From assembly GCA_004802725.1 (NCBI GenBank), contig SGPM01000330.1, positions 1 through 29,957 of the forward strand: DNA of 29,957 bases, read 5' to 3'. Of the stretch, positions 9,850 to 19,629 are shown one piece after another. Source of the stretch: Antrodiella citrinella (Eukaryota; Basidiomycota; Agaricomycetes; Polyporales; Steccherinaceae). Below the pieces are notes generated by a model. The model was not told the origin of the DNA, ran no database searches, and was given only the letters and a program-made list of their open reading frames with translations. Position 1 is the stretch's first letter. Each line of letters starts with the position of its first letter. Position numbers and translations under genes: made by a program.

Positions 9850-10576
9850 TTAGTTGGTTTCTTCGAGGACCTGGGCTGTCGCCTGAACGATGACCTCCCA
9901 CTCCACCTTGTGTAACCGCTCTTCGAATACTTCTATTGGTTCACCGTCTTTTATTTCCACCTCCTTTACTATCACCGGCTTTCCTCTATCGACCTCTTTG
10001 ATCACGCGGTGTACCATGACTCCCGTATGCTTGATCTCGCCCTTCTGGAATGCTTCGTAGGCCCGCTCGATGGCATTCGCACCGTCGAATGCACCTGGCA
10101 GTGCAGGGTGTAGGTTGATGACCGGTATTGGATGAGAAACAGGTTCTGCAGAATCCAAAGCTCGATCGCCCGTCAGGAAGTCTAGGAAGTCCTCGCTCAT
10201 TATGTGCATCCAGCCGGCCAGGACCACGAGATCTGGCTTTGCGCGGACGACAACCCGAGCGATCTCGGCGTCGTAATCCTGTCGCGTCTTCGTGGGATTC
10301 GCTTTTAGGTAAGGTTGCAGCGCGAGATAAGCGGTGGGTATGGGCGGGATTGCTTGAGCAGCCCGCGTCAAACCGTACGCTGCTTTTCTGTTGGAAACGA
10401 CGAGGACGATGTCGGCACCCGGGAGCGAAGGGGTGTTCCGAGCATCAATCAGAGCTTGCAAGTTGGTGCCTTCAAGATAAAACTGAGATGGCACGCGCAT
10501 TGGCTTCAGGCTGGAAGTTGGCGCTACCTGAACCAGAGATGAGAACGACAATGCGTCGGTCTGCGGTGTGCGCCAT
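9850..10576 (-). CDS. ADE8: phosphoribosylglycinamide formyltransferase
   Basis: Two exons on the minus strand, 10576-10528 and 10469-9850, encode 222 residues, close to yeast Ade8 (214). The enzyme transfers the formyl group of 10-formyltetrahydrofolate to GAR, the third step of purine synthesis in the cytosol. The N-terminus RRIVVLISGSGTNLQALI forms the phosphate-binding loop, and a 58-nt intron cuts it inside the glycine codon of SGSG. Catalytic residues are Asn135 and His137 in INLHPALPG and Asp177 in KEVDRGKP. GWMHIMSEDFL marks the folate-binding region. The splice is certain because the uninterrupted frame would destroy the loop. It is a standalone enzyme, as in fungi, not fused as in animals. 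It is divergent from the membrane-protein gene 392 bp away. Confidence 0.95.
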
Positions 10577-10968
10577 GCCTGAAGTGAGATTGGCAGTAAG
10601 ACAAATGTTCGTTGAGCATGAGAAAGACAAACCGTTTGGAATGGTTACCGACAGAGAGAACGATGGGTGAGAACGAGTGATTGAGGGAGGGATTGTAATT
10701 GTGAGACGCCCTACATATGTTTTTGACGCGTTGCAACCGGGGGAGGCTCTAAGGAGGCCTTCTTCAACTCACCACTGGGTACTGCGCCCGGCGCGTTCCC
10801 TCCCTCTCTCTTTCTCTTTCTTCGTGCATGCATTGAAGCCCGGTCTTCTCCTTCTTCCTCTTTTCTCTGCGCCGGTCCCTGTGAAGTCCCCGTCGGGTCA
10901 CCTCACTCGTTTCGCAAATCACATTCCTTTCTCGGGCTGTCCGTTGACACCCCTCAGCAGGCCTGATT
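10577..10968. promoter_or_regulatory. divergent promoter of ADE8 and the seven-helix gene, with a pyrimidine tract
   Basis: 392 bp separate the two start codons. On the plus strand 10796-10868 is strongly C/T-rich (TCCCTCTCTCTTTCTC and similar), a usual sign of a fungal core promoter or transcription start region for the rightward gene. No clear TATA box or Bas1-type TGACTC site for ADE8 was found. Confidence 0.5.
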
Positions 10969-13316
10969 ATGTCGTTCACCAACATCTTGTCGGAGGTCCG
11001 CACTGCCATGCCTTCCGCGCAGGCTCTGAGCAGAAATGACGCGGTATGTTGCTTGTATTCTCTACATGATGACACCCTGATATCGGGCTAGGTACAAGCC
11101 ATCCTGACCGACATACCTCTGTTTGCGGCCGGTCTATTGGCTCTCGGCATGTTCTCCTTCATAGTGATTATGCATCACGTATCTTGGTGCGTCGGAGGTC
11201 ATGTTTCAGTGCTCCGAAGAGTATCTCACAGGGCATGGTAGGCCTTCCGCATGCTTGCACACCTCGGCCTTTGCCGCATTCATCGCGGGCATCCTGGACT
11301 TGTCACAAGTACTCTTGAGGTCTGGAGTGAAGGCAGATCCAGTTGCGCACTGGAATACTGTCGAGGGATTGATCACAACCCGCGAGATCTTCCTCGCCTT
11401 ATCAATTGGCCTACGCTTTGGGTTCTTGTGGTTCTTCGTTTCCCTACCTCCATTAGGCGAGAATGGCTCCAAGTCCGGCTCAATGCACAGCGCTTGCTGG
11501 GAAAAGTGGGGCATTCTGGGCATGCTGCTGAAGTGGGCCCTGACACTTCTTTGCGTTGCAGTACCGCTTCTGCAGATACTCTATCGCACGGTCGATGCGC
11601 TCGGGAATTTCGGACCTGTATACGAAGTCGAATGCACAGTCGAAATTGTGATCTCTGCCTGTTTCATCCTGAAACTTATCCTGAATGGCTACCTACTTGT
11701 GATATCGAGTCCGCGCGGGAGCTTACGGTGGAAACCCTGCTTGGCCTACGTCCCAGTCGTATTGGCTTTGTGTATAAATGCTACTCTCGGCGCGGGTAAC
11801 ATGATGTCATGTGAGTAATTCAAAGACCTTTATTACGACGTACTCTTTATACGATTATACTGCAGTTCTCTGGTCGGAGACAATACTAGGGCGGCTTCTT
11901 CAAGCGATTGAGTACTACATTTTGATCGTCACGATCAGTGTGTGGGCATTCTATAGCATCCAGGATCAGTCTGCCAATCGAGCTCGTCCAGTTGTCAACA
12001 GGTCCTCGTCTTTCCGCGGTCTAGGTCCTGTAGACCATTCGACATTCCGCATATCGCATGCGCCGTTCACCGATCCTCAAGGCTCACAGAGGGAGAAACA
12101 GCAGAGTCACAGTCGGCGAGGCTCTATGGCAGATCGTCTGTCCTCATTCTTAGTTCCCCGTGCATTATCCCGCCACACGCAATTTCCCGCTTCGCCTACA
12201 GCCGACAAACTGTGGAATCAGGACGAGGCCGAACGTGGTGTAAGCCCCAGTGTTTACTCTGCTGGCGGATCTCCCGATATCCGGACCCCTCGTCCATCTC
12301 TCGATGCGGATCCCTCGGAGCCGAAAGAGAGCGCGAAATGGCAGGATCCATTGTTCAGCGCCGTGGTCGGAAGAACCTCTCCACCACCTGAAGAAGTCCT
12401 CATAATCGCCACTCTCCAGCCTACTGCCAGTCTTTCGACCTTAAGAATCCCTCGCCGTGTATTCTCGTCCACTTCCCCATCGTCTCATGCTGATTCGCCA
12501 GTCTACGGTTTGGATGGCCGTACCATCGCGGATAGATCTCCCGTTGACGAGCCGTCCATCCTTGAATCCAACCGATCGTCATCATATTCTACGATCCTTC
12601 GTCAGCAGGCCGAACTGGATAAGTCTATCGCGTCGCTCAAGTTGCTGGGCCGTGACACGCTGGATGGCACGACCATTGCGGAAGAGGGCGGGAAGCCGTC
12701 TTCTGCCTCTCAGAGCGAGTTTTCGTTGAGCAACTTCCCGGAGCCGCCGTGGAGGACAAGCACGGACACCGACTACACTGTGCGGGCTACTGTGTCCCCA
12801 GTGGTTACCATCAGCCGCGCAGAATCGGTGGTGTCGCAGAAGGCGCTAACCAATCTAGACCTGATGCCTCCTAGAATGCATATAGTGATGGAGCATAATA
12901 GGAACATCTCTGTCCCTTTCTCCGACAATGACGACCCGCTACCTACTGGCAGAATTCGAGTCGATTCCGAGGGCACGCGGTACGAGATAACTTCATTCAT
13001 TGGTGGTGAGTGTTAGAGCATCTTCTGGCATTTCGTTTATATTGACGCTACTGTCCTAGAAATGACCCACAAGAAAAACGATTCCAATGTGTCTGCGTCG
13101 ACCCATAGTGCAAGCGGCAGTCCTCCGCGCAATAGACTGCTAGCCCCATCGTTGGTCGACTTGTTGCCTCCTCGCGCTACGGTTGCAGGCAGGATAGCGG
13201 GGTTTCCCAGCCGACCTCGGAGAGCAGTTGGATCGGCACAGACACTGAGCCCGTTGGCGGAAAGCACGACATTCCCAGACGACTTCGAGCGCCCCAGACG
13301 CGCACCCTTCCCTTGA
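10969..13316 (+). CDS. seven-transmembrane protein with long Ser/Thr-rich tail
   Basis: Five exons, 10969-11043, 11092-11186, 11242-11810, 11866-13005 and 13060-13316, encode 711 residues. Seven hydrophobic helices can be placed at about 33-53, 63-82, 106-125, 147-170, 190-211, 224-246 and 259-277. A hydrophilic tail of roughly 430 residues, rich in Ser, Pro and Arg, follows. There is no cleavable signal peptide. The layout resembles a G-protein-coupled receptor with a cytoplasmic regulatory tail, but I see no signature of the fungal pheromone, cAMP or nutrient receptor families. The start was chosen as the first ATG after the pyrimidine-rich leader, and all four introns (48-55 nt) fit in phase. 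Function is unknown; it could also be a transporter-like or sensor protein. Confidence 0.8.
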
Positions 13317-13656
13317 CCGGTTTGGAAGCAGGTGCTTCCAACCGTGATCGTTCTTCTCGATAGCAGTTGATGCTGCATCCCCACTTCAATTCGTTATTCC
13401 GGATCTTTTGTATTATTATCAATAGCTCGCTGTGTCTTATACTAGTGCTTACCCTTCGCGTCAACTTTACGCATGTTGTATGTTTGTTATGCCTTTTAGC
13501 CTCGATTCAACCCTTACAAGACAGGATGTTCAATAGAAATGGGTGTCGTACCTCTGGTTAGGGTTCCGTATAGTGATGTGATGTCATTATGGGCGCTTGC
13601 TCTGGGGCATGGCTTCGAGCCTTTTTCACTCTCACTTCTTTTCTCTTTACACCGTC
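13317..13656. promoter_or_regulatory. intergenic region and leader of the J-protein gene
   Basis: 340 bp lie between the seven-helix gene and the J-protein gene, which run in the same direction. The part next to the J-protein start (13617-13655) is pyrimidine-rich (TTTTTCACTCTCACTTC), consistent with its transcription start. The upstream part is AT-rich and probably holds the 3' end of the membrane-protein mRNA. Nothing else is seen. Confidence 0.5.
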
Positions 13657-14543
13657 ATGTCTACATTTCCGGATTACTACGCTATTCTCCACGTAACGAC
13701 AGCTGCAACCACAGATGAAATACGACAGGCGTACAAGAAAGAGTCTTTGAGGTATGTACTTATTCTGCGCTTCGGTATGGCAAAGGATTGAGTGTGGGGT
13801 CATTGCAGGACACATCCAGATCGACTGAACAACGTCTCTCCTGCTGAGAAGAAAGCGGCTACAGAGAAGTTCCAGGCAAGTACTTACTGGACCATGCATC
13901 GAGTGTTGCGGTATTGATAATATACCATCCCAGGCTGTTGCTGACGCCTACTATGTCTTGTCCGACTCCACGAGACGAAAGGAATACGACGTCCTCTACT
14001 CCACACGCAACAAAAGAGAAAAGACGAACGAGCCGGATGCATCCACAAACTTCTTCTCTTCGTTCGCCAGCATGTTCGGCGGCGGGGGTGCCACCAATGC
14101 CCAAGGTGCTGCGGACAGACCAGACGCGGAAGGGGTCTTCGCTGACGTGTTCGAGGAGGTATGTCAGAGTAAATTCTCCCAGTCATGCGTTCACTGACGT
14201 TCTCGTATCTTCGCATGTTAGCTATTACGACCCGAGGTACAGCGTCACGCTCCCTGGTGGGCTTGGACCGGTGCCGTTTGTGGTGCAGGGATAGGCTTCA
14301 TTGTCGCCAATGTCCCCGGACTGATGGTAGGAGCATATGCTGGCAATCGTCTCGGTGCTGTTAGAGATGCGAAAGGAAAGAGTGTCGCTGCTGTTTTCTC
14401 GGATTTGGGAGGTACTCAGAAGGCTGAGGTGCGTACTTCACGATCTGTGTCTTGTTGACACCGTGTTTCTGATTTGCATGTGATTCTAGATTCTCCGCGC
14501 CCTCGCTGTGAAGGTCCTAGGATCTGCGGCGGGCGCGATATAG
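13657..14543 (+). CDS. J-domain (DnaJ-type) co-chaperone with C-terminal glycine-rich membrane segment
   Basis: Five exons, 13657-13751, 13809-13875, 13934-14158, 14222-14428 and 14490-14543, encode 215 residues. Residues 5-70 are a J domain: DYYAILHV, EIRQAYKKESLR, the HPD tripeptide at 34-36, and AYYVLSDSTRRKEYD. J domains stimulate the ATPase of Hsp70. A glycine-rich spacer with MFGGGG follows, then a hydrophobic, glycine-spaced segment (about 143-175, GAVCGAGIGF and GLMVGAYAG) that looks like a membrane hairpin or glycine zipper. This suggests an Hsp70 recruiter on a membrane, possibly ER or mitochondria. It lacks the zinc-finger and C-terminal substrate domains of type I/II DnaJ. Intron 2 is GC-AG (GCAAGT donor at 13876), required because only that join keeps FQAVADAYY. 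Confidence 0.88.
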
Positions 14544-14938
14544 TGATCCTGTGTGTATTGTGTTTTGTTATAAGGACTTTTCCGGTTTGTGGAGTGCTGT
14601 CATACATGTCGTCCGCTTTCAAGAAACTGTTTCCCCTCCTTTGGCTATCTATGAAGGATTAAATTAACCTACGTTCTCTTTTGTAACAGTCGATAGGTCA
14701 TATGTAGTACTGTTGTGTGTATCGGACTGTTCAATTTCCTGGTCATCGAGGGTGTAGCAGTAACTTGTCCTTATTTTGCCCATGATATTCGGCGCTTGTC
14801 CATGATTGAACGTACTTCGCCGAGTAAAGTCAGGATCAGGATTCGGATGTCGCGTCGAGGATATGCGATTTTGACTTCCCGGTTCATCTTGTTTGCCCAT
14901 CGACATCATACTGTACATCGCTCATCATCAACCTTATC
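14544..14938. other. intergenic region between two plus-strand genes
   Basis: 395 bp hold the presumed J-protein 3' end and the promoter of the coiled-coil gene. The sequence is AT-rich at 14650-14760. The last 40 bp before the ATG (CATCGACATCATACTG onward) form a leader of the type seen elsewhere in the window. No gene or repeat is seen. Confidence 0.5.
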
Positions 14939-17095
14939 ATGGTTAACATAAGATCGTCCAGGGCGGGGACGCCTGCTCGTTCTCAGCCACAGACCCAGGG
15001 GTCTACCAATGTTAAACGTGGAAAAGGTGCGATCTCTATTTCTGTCACAGTCCTTCTTTGCGTGTTACTGAACAGGATTCTGGATCAGGTCGTCCTCGCA
15101 ATCGAGCCGTCAGCGCACCAGCGAGTCCGGAGGGGAAAGGTGTTCAGAGGCCAGCAGTGAAGAGAGTTTCCAAGCCAGTATCACGACTCGGTACGCGTTC
15201 TTTCTGTGTCTTTCATCTGTGCTGGCACACGTGCTCACAAACATCTCGGTGTGTGTATCTGCAGAGGTCTACATAACGACGCATCCTGAGTGTCAGTCTA
15301 ATTATTACTTCATATCGAGATCAAAGACTCTAACGTCCACCTAGCTCTTCGATCCAAACAGCATGATACTCGCTCTCTACCGGCTTCTCCACCGCAGGTG
15401 CCAGGGATATCTTTGGCACCTGATCTATCTCGCTCTGCTCTGCAATCAACGAAAACCAAAGCTACAACTCAAGCATCACGGCCAGCCATCCCAATACAGT
15501 CGGCTCCGAGGACGCGACCGACAGCCAAGCCAGCGCGTGAGCCACTCCATGGTTCAAATTTGTATGATACACTGTGCTGACGTAGGATTATGTAGCAATT
15601 GCGGAAAAGCAAACCAGCTTGAGCACCCTCCAGTCTCAAGTGACCGCCGCGCTGAAGACTCCAGAACGACCCCGAGCCTCAACGAGTGCGAGTGCAGCTC
15701 TGAAACGAAAGAGGAGTTTATCTCAAATCGCGCCTAAAACTTCACCAAAGAATAAAAACCAACCCAAACCGTCTATACTTTCGTTTGGCACTGGTCTTCG
15801 GGAAGCACGACCTTCTGTGGCGGATGACACGGTCAGGCGTAGTGTCTCTGGTGCCACCTTTACGTCTTCAAGACCAGCCGCATCACGGTCTGTTGCGAGC
15901 TCTGCGGCTGGACGGAACGATCAGAAATTAAGACGGTCGGCGTCAGCGACTGGGTTGCTGACACCCGCCGCCTCCACTTCCGTCCACAGTGGCTCACATG
16001 CGGAACCTCGCGCCACTCCGTTGGAACACGAAGGGAGCATCAACGTCGACGACATCCCCAGTCCTGTTCGGCGGAAGGACAAAGGGAAGCAGCGAGCTGT
16101 GGAACCTCCGTCTCCAGGCGTCAGCTCTGTCATGACACCTCCTCAAAGTCCGTCTGTAAGGGCTACAAAGCGTTCGCGCCTCGCAACACCGTATCCCAAT
16201 TTCGTTGTGAATGACGACGACGACGAAGGCAGTAAAGAGGACGGTGATAGTGAAGGAGACGATGATGAACCGAGCGGAGGATTTCAGATGATGAATTTCT
16301 CGGATGTCTGGGATATTCCTCGGTGGACGCCTGTAGATCCTCGGCTGGGCAACAAGATGTATGTGCCACAAGGTGTGACACTGATCATTGAGAGTACGTC
16401 TAGGTTTGTTTTCTCTAGGCATGGAACTAATTCGGTTCCTTCCTGTAGACATGAACCTTACTCTGGAGGCGGAGGCGAAGGCCCGGAAAACAGCAGAGAC
16501 CGCGTTCGCATCCGAGCTACAGAGGTCAGCTCAGAGCGAGCGTCGCGTAGCCGAATTGGAAGCCGAGAAGAACGCATTATTGGAGCGACTGCAGGCGCAA
16601 GAAGANTACATGGCCAATCTTTCTCTGGACACACAGATGCGTCTAGGGTGCGCTTGTCAGCCTGAGGAGCGAGAGAAGTGGATTCAGCAGGCATCAGACG
16701 ACATCGCAGAGGAAGCGGCGCAGAAGACGAAGGAAATTCTCGACGGATTGATGATGAAAGCCGTGGCGGAAGCGCAGGATGGTACCAACCCGAGCTCTTT
16801 CNACGAGCCACCGAACGCTCTGGCCCTGCTCACTTCTGCTCGCCTCCACATGGCTGTGGAAGACGGTGAGCGGAGGGAAACGNGTAGCCAATCGGGCAGC
16901 TCATCATCTGTGATGGCCTCTGCTCGTAATAAGGGGAAAGGTAGAATGGTGGACTCGGGTCGGGAAGACGTGGTGACTTCCCAAGCATTTGTGGAGAACA
17001 TGAAATGTGAGTTCGCGGTCTATCCTCGCGTGTGTTATCGGAGGCTGACNAGGGTACTGTTAGTACTGCTGCACAAAACGGTCGGAAGANNGTGA
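14939..17095 (+). CDS. coiled-coil nuclear-type protein of unknown function, 3' end ambiguous
   Basis: Exons 14939-15026, 15089-15190, 15265-15291, 15345-15536, 15596-16393 and 16449-17006 join in phase for 588 residues, plus a short last exon. The third exon is only 27 nt. The N-terminal two thirds are basic, Ser/Pro-rich and disordered, with KRKR (nuclear-signal-like) and an acidic run DDDDEGSKEDGDSEGDDDE. A conserved-looking segment, FQMMNFSDVWDIPRW, precedes a coiled coil (about 404-455, AELEAEKNALLERLQAQ). The last exon is unclear because of the N at 17050 and NN at 17090-17091: an acceptor at 17052 stops at 17063, and one at 17063 stops at 17095. Three N codons also interrupt exon 6. 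No family is recognised; a chromatin or meiotic role would be a guess. Confidence 0.7.
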
Positions 17096-18023
17096 CTGGC
17101 CAGTTACGACCTTACATCACATCACGTACCCTCACTTCTACTCGTCAGCCTCCCTCGNGCTAACAGTGCATATGCTAGACTAATCATAGCATTTTCTGGC
17201 GTCGATGTGTATCTACCTTATCTCGTTTCTTGNATCTTGACTACGGTACATCTCACTCAATCCTCACTCGAATTCTTGGACACAATCACATCCCTCACAT
17301 TCATTCAACCTTCCCGGAAACCAAGCTTTTATTGTGTACATACCTACAAGCTGTTAATTCGTACTATACACGATGTCTGAACCATCCTCCACGCGCAGAA
17401 AGTCGTGGACAGAGAAANCAATAACTCTCGTCAATGCAGTGAATTCAAGAAAAAGAGAACACGGGGTTGTAATGTTGATACATGGGAGCGAAATGAATAT
17501 GGGGAGGAATTGCAACAGAATGATCCAAAAGAATCGACGATGGGCTACGAGGTTATGATTTATGAGTACGAAGTGTCGTGAATACAGCACAAGGAGGACG
17601 GAGGAAANGAGCAGAGAATTAGATGAGATATGATTTCATGGTATGCCAATAAAGTTAAGAAGAGGAAGGAAAGGTCNTCGGTNNNCGAAAGAGGAGAGTA
17701 AGAAGATACGATACTGGGTAGTGGAATACAAACAATGATTTTGAATGGGACATGTGTTGCTTTGATCCAAGTGATGTTTGGGACTGGATGAGAGTAACCA
17801 ATGATCCGTCCTCCTGAAAATCGAGAAACAGAGAGGATTCCATATGGCGCTGGTTTACAAGCGAGGATGATGCAATAGGAAGGAAGACAAATGTATGGTG
17901 GACGGTTGACNTTATNAGTGAGCAACANGGCGAGAAGCAAAGGAAGTGGAGTCGTAGAAGTTTGGCCGTCCTCTAGGTTGGAAATATTGGTACCAGAGCT
18001 TGAGAATAGGATATGAGATAGAG
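17096..18023. other. convergent 3' region with scattered N bases
   Basis: 928 bp separate the coiled-coil gene and the minus-strand gene at 18024. Single N positions or short runs occur at 17158, 17233, 17418, 17608, 17677, 17683-17685, 17911, 17916 and 17928. Open frames here are low-complexity and interrupted, and none resembles a protein. An AATAAA lies at 17648. The stretch looks like untranslated and intergenic sequence of poor read quality. Confidence 0.5.
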
Positions 18024-19256
18024 TTAATGCCACATCTCTCCAATGAGAGATTCGTCCAATGCGGATGTTTTGTCCTCGGCCATACGCAGGGCCTCGTAGT
18101 CGTTAAGCCCGCCTGCTCCGTTAGCTAACGCTAACGAGAGTGCGGCAATTGCCTTCTCGGTACGAGATACCGTGGAGGGCCCGTTGTACTCCGAGGATGG
18201 GGCCTGAGCCTCACGGGGTATATACGGCGGAGGAAGTGGAAGAGAGATGAGGGAGGAGCTAGCCGAATTGGTGCAAGCGTGGGTGAGCGCAGGCGGTGAC
18301 GAACCACCGTCCTCGCCATCGTCATCCGAATAGGTCTCCGATATGCTGGAAAATTGCATATCTATGGGAGAGGAGGAACGATCGCTATTGTCTGGGTTCA
18401 TATACGGGGGATGGTCCACATCCATGACGCTCAGAGAGAAAGCGCGTTCTTTACTGGGAGATCCCTCAGCGGATAATACGACTGGAGAGGACAACTCGCC
18501 TGAGATGATCTGGATGTCATCATCATCGTCCAATTCATCGTCCGTCGAGGTAGATTCCTCTGCATCAACCGACCAGCTCTGTCCCGGAGCCGACCGTTTC
18601 CGGGTCCAAGGTAATTGTTGCTGACCGCTACTCGAACGTCTGCGATGGTGCGACTTGGACAACACTTCCCAATCGCGCATACGGCTAATAAGTCCTTCGC
18701 CACTTTCAGCGACACTGCGATGAAGCTCCCCGAAAGCGTCGGTACGTAATTGATCGACACTGGCGCGGGGTATCAACTGCGTCATGGAAGCGTCCAAGGA
18801 AGCGTCGGACGCGTGTGCAGAGGTCGAGAACGAATTGTGTGAATGGCCGGGAAAGAACTGGAATGCAGCGGACGTCGATGGGAAAGCACATGTGAAAGTG
18901 GTACTAGGTAGACCGGTAGAGGCCTGCTCTGGTGGGAAGACGGTATGTGCGCCGCTGAACACGCTCGGAGACTGATTGGACGTGAGTGAGGAGGAATTCA
19001 GCGGGCAAGACAATAGAGCACTGACCGAGAGAGACATGCGGGCTCTCTTTCCACGCCTCCACATGTCAACATCCCACTTTTCGGGAGGCTGTTTCGACGA
19101 GAGGTCCTTGTAAGAAGGACCGAGCAGGTTGTTGGGGCGCGACCTCTTGTGTGAAGCACGCCATGTCCCCGAGGTTATGTAGCGAGAGGAGCCTGATGAA
19201 GAAGTCGAGTGGGATCTGCGACGATGGTAGTAGGAGCGGGTGGAGGTCGAAGACAT
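18024..19256 (-). CDS. single-exon Ser-rich, acidic protein of unknown function
   Basis: An intronless minus-strand frame starts at the ATG 19256-19254 (MSSTSTRSYYHRRR) and ends with TAA at 18026-18024, giving 410 residues. The frame is open further upstream, but this start gives the protein-like beginning and drops a low-complexity valine-rich stretch. The product is Ser/Pro-rich with basic clusters (KRSRP, RRGKRAR) that could be nuclear signals. It has an acidic block, STDDELDDDDDIQIIS, resembling casein kinase 2 and SUMO-interacting motifs. A compact helical C-terminus holds EKAIAALSLALANGAGG and ends GEMWH. The contrast between the ordered end and the disordered rest suggests a conserved docking tail. 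No known domain is recognised. It is the only gene above 1 kb here without introns. Confidence 0.72.
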   Translation of the reverse strand: MSSTSTRSYYHRRRSHSTSSSGSSRYITSGTWRASHKRSRPNNLLGPSYKDLSSKQPPEKWDVDMWRRGKRARMSLSVSALLSCPLNSSSLTSNQSPSVFSGAHTVFPPEQASTGLPSTTFTCAFPSTSAAFQFFPGHSHNSFSTSAHASDASLDASMTQLIPRASVDQLRTDAFGELHRSVAESGEGLISRMRDWEVLSKSHHRRRSSSGQQQLPWTRKRSAPGQSWSVDAEESTSTDDELDDDDDIQIISGELSSPVVLSAEGSPSKERAFSLSVMDVDHPPYMNPDNSDRSSSPIDMQFSSISETYSDDDGEDGGSSPPALTHACTNSASSSLISLPLPPPYIPREAQAPSSEYNGPSTVSRTEKAIAALSLALANGAGGLNDYEALRMAEDKTSALDESLIGEMWH

Positions 19257-19629
19257 GGACCGTGCTCTGGTACACAACAGATGGGGTCGGAGAGAGAGAT
19301 GGGGAAGACCGACGTTACCGGCGGCGACGACAAAGACGACGACGACGACGCTTTGGACGGTGAGAGGGGGTGGTGGTCGGGAGCAGGAGAGAGGTGACTG
19401 AGAGCACTCAACCGTTTGGGCGCCTCCGATCTCCGTCAGCCGTTCATCTCGATCCGTTATGAGGTAGACGCCCACATCCTCCGTCCCGCGGCTCGTCGTC
19501 GGTCCGAGTTTTACTAGTCTTTACTCCCACTCGCCAGAACAGCCTCAGCTTCATATTCCTCGTGAGTTATATTCCAGGGGGTAGATGCTCAGAAAAAGTA
19601 CATTGTGCAAACAGATAACCACAGTCCAC
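19257..19629. promoter_or_regulatory. upstream region of the single-exon gene and 3' side of CYB2
   Basis: 373 bp lie between two minus-strand genes. On the minus strand the part near 19257-19420 is C/T-rich, in keeping with a leader for the gene at 18024-19256. Five GAC triplets (19335-19349) form a short microsatellite. The remainder should contain the CYB2 mRNA 3' end. No other feature is seen. Confidence 0.45.
19335..19349 (+). repeat. short (GAC)5 microsatellite
   Basis: Five perfect GAC units lie upstream of the minus-strand gene that starts at 19256, within a wider run of GAC/GGC triplets (19320-19370). Confidence 0.6.

Noticed and set aside
10128..10670. 180-codon plus-strand frame
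   Set aside because: It is antisense to ADE8, which has catalytic motifs and the right length.
17560..18033. 157-codon minus-strand frame beside the single-exon gene
   Set aside because: It contains several N codons, is hydrophobic low complexity, and overlaps the stop region of the gene at 18024 in another frame.
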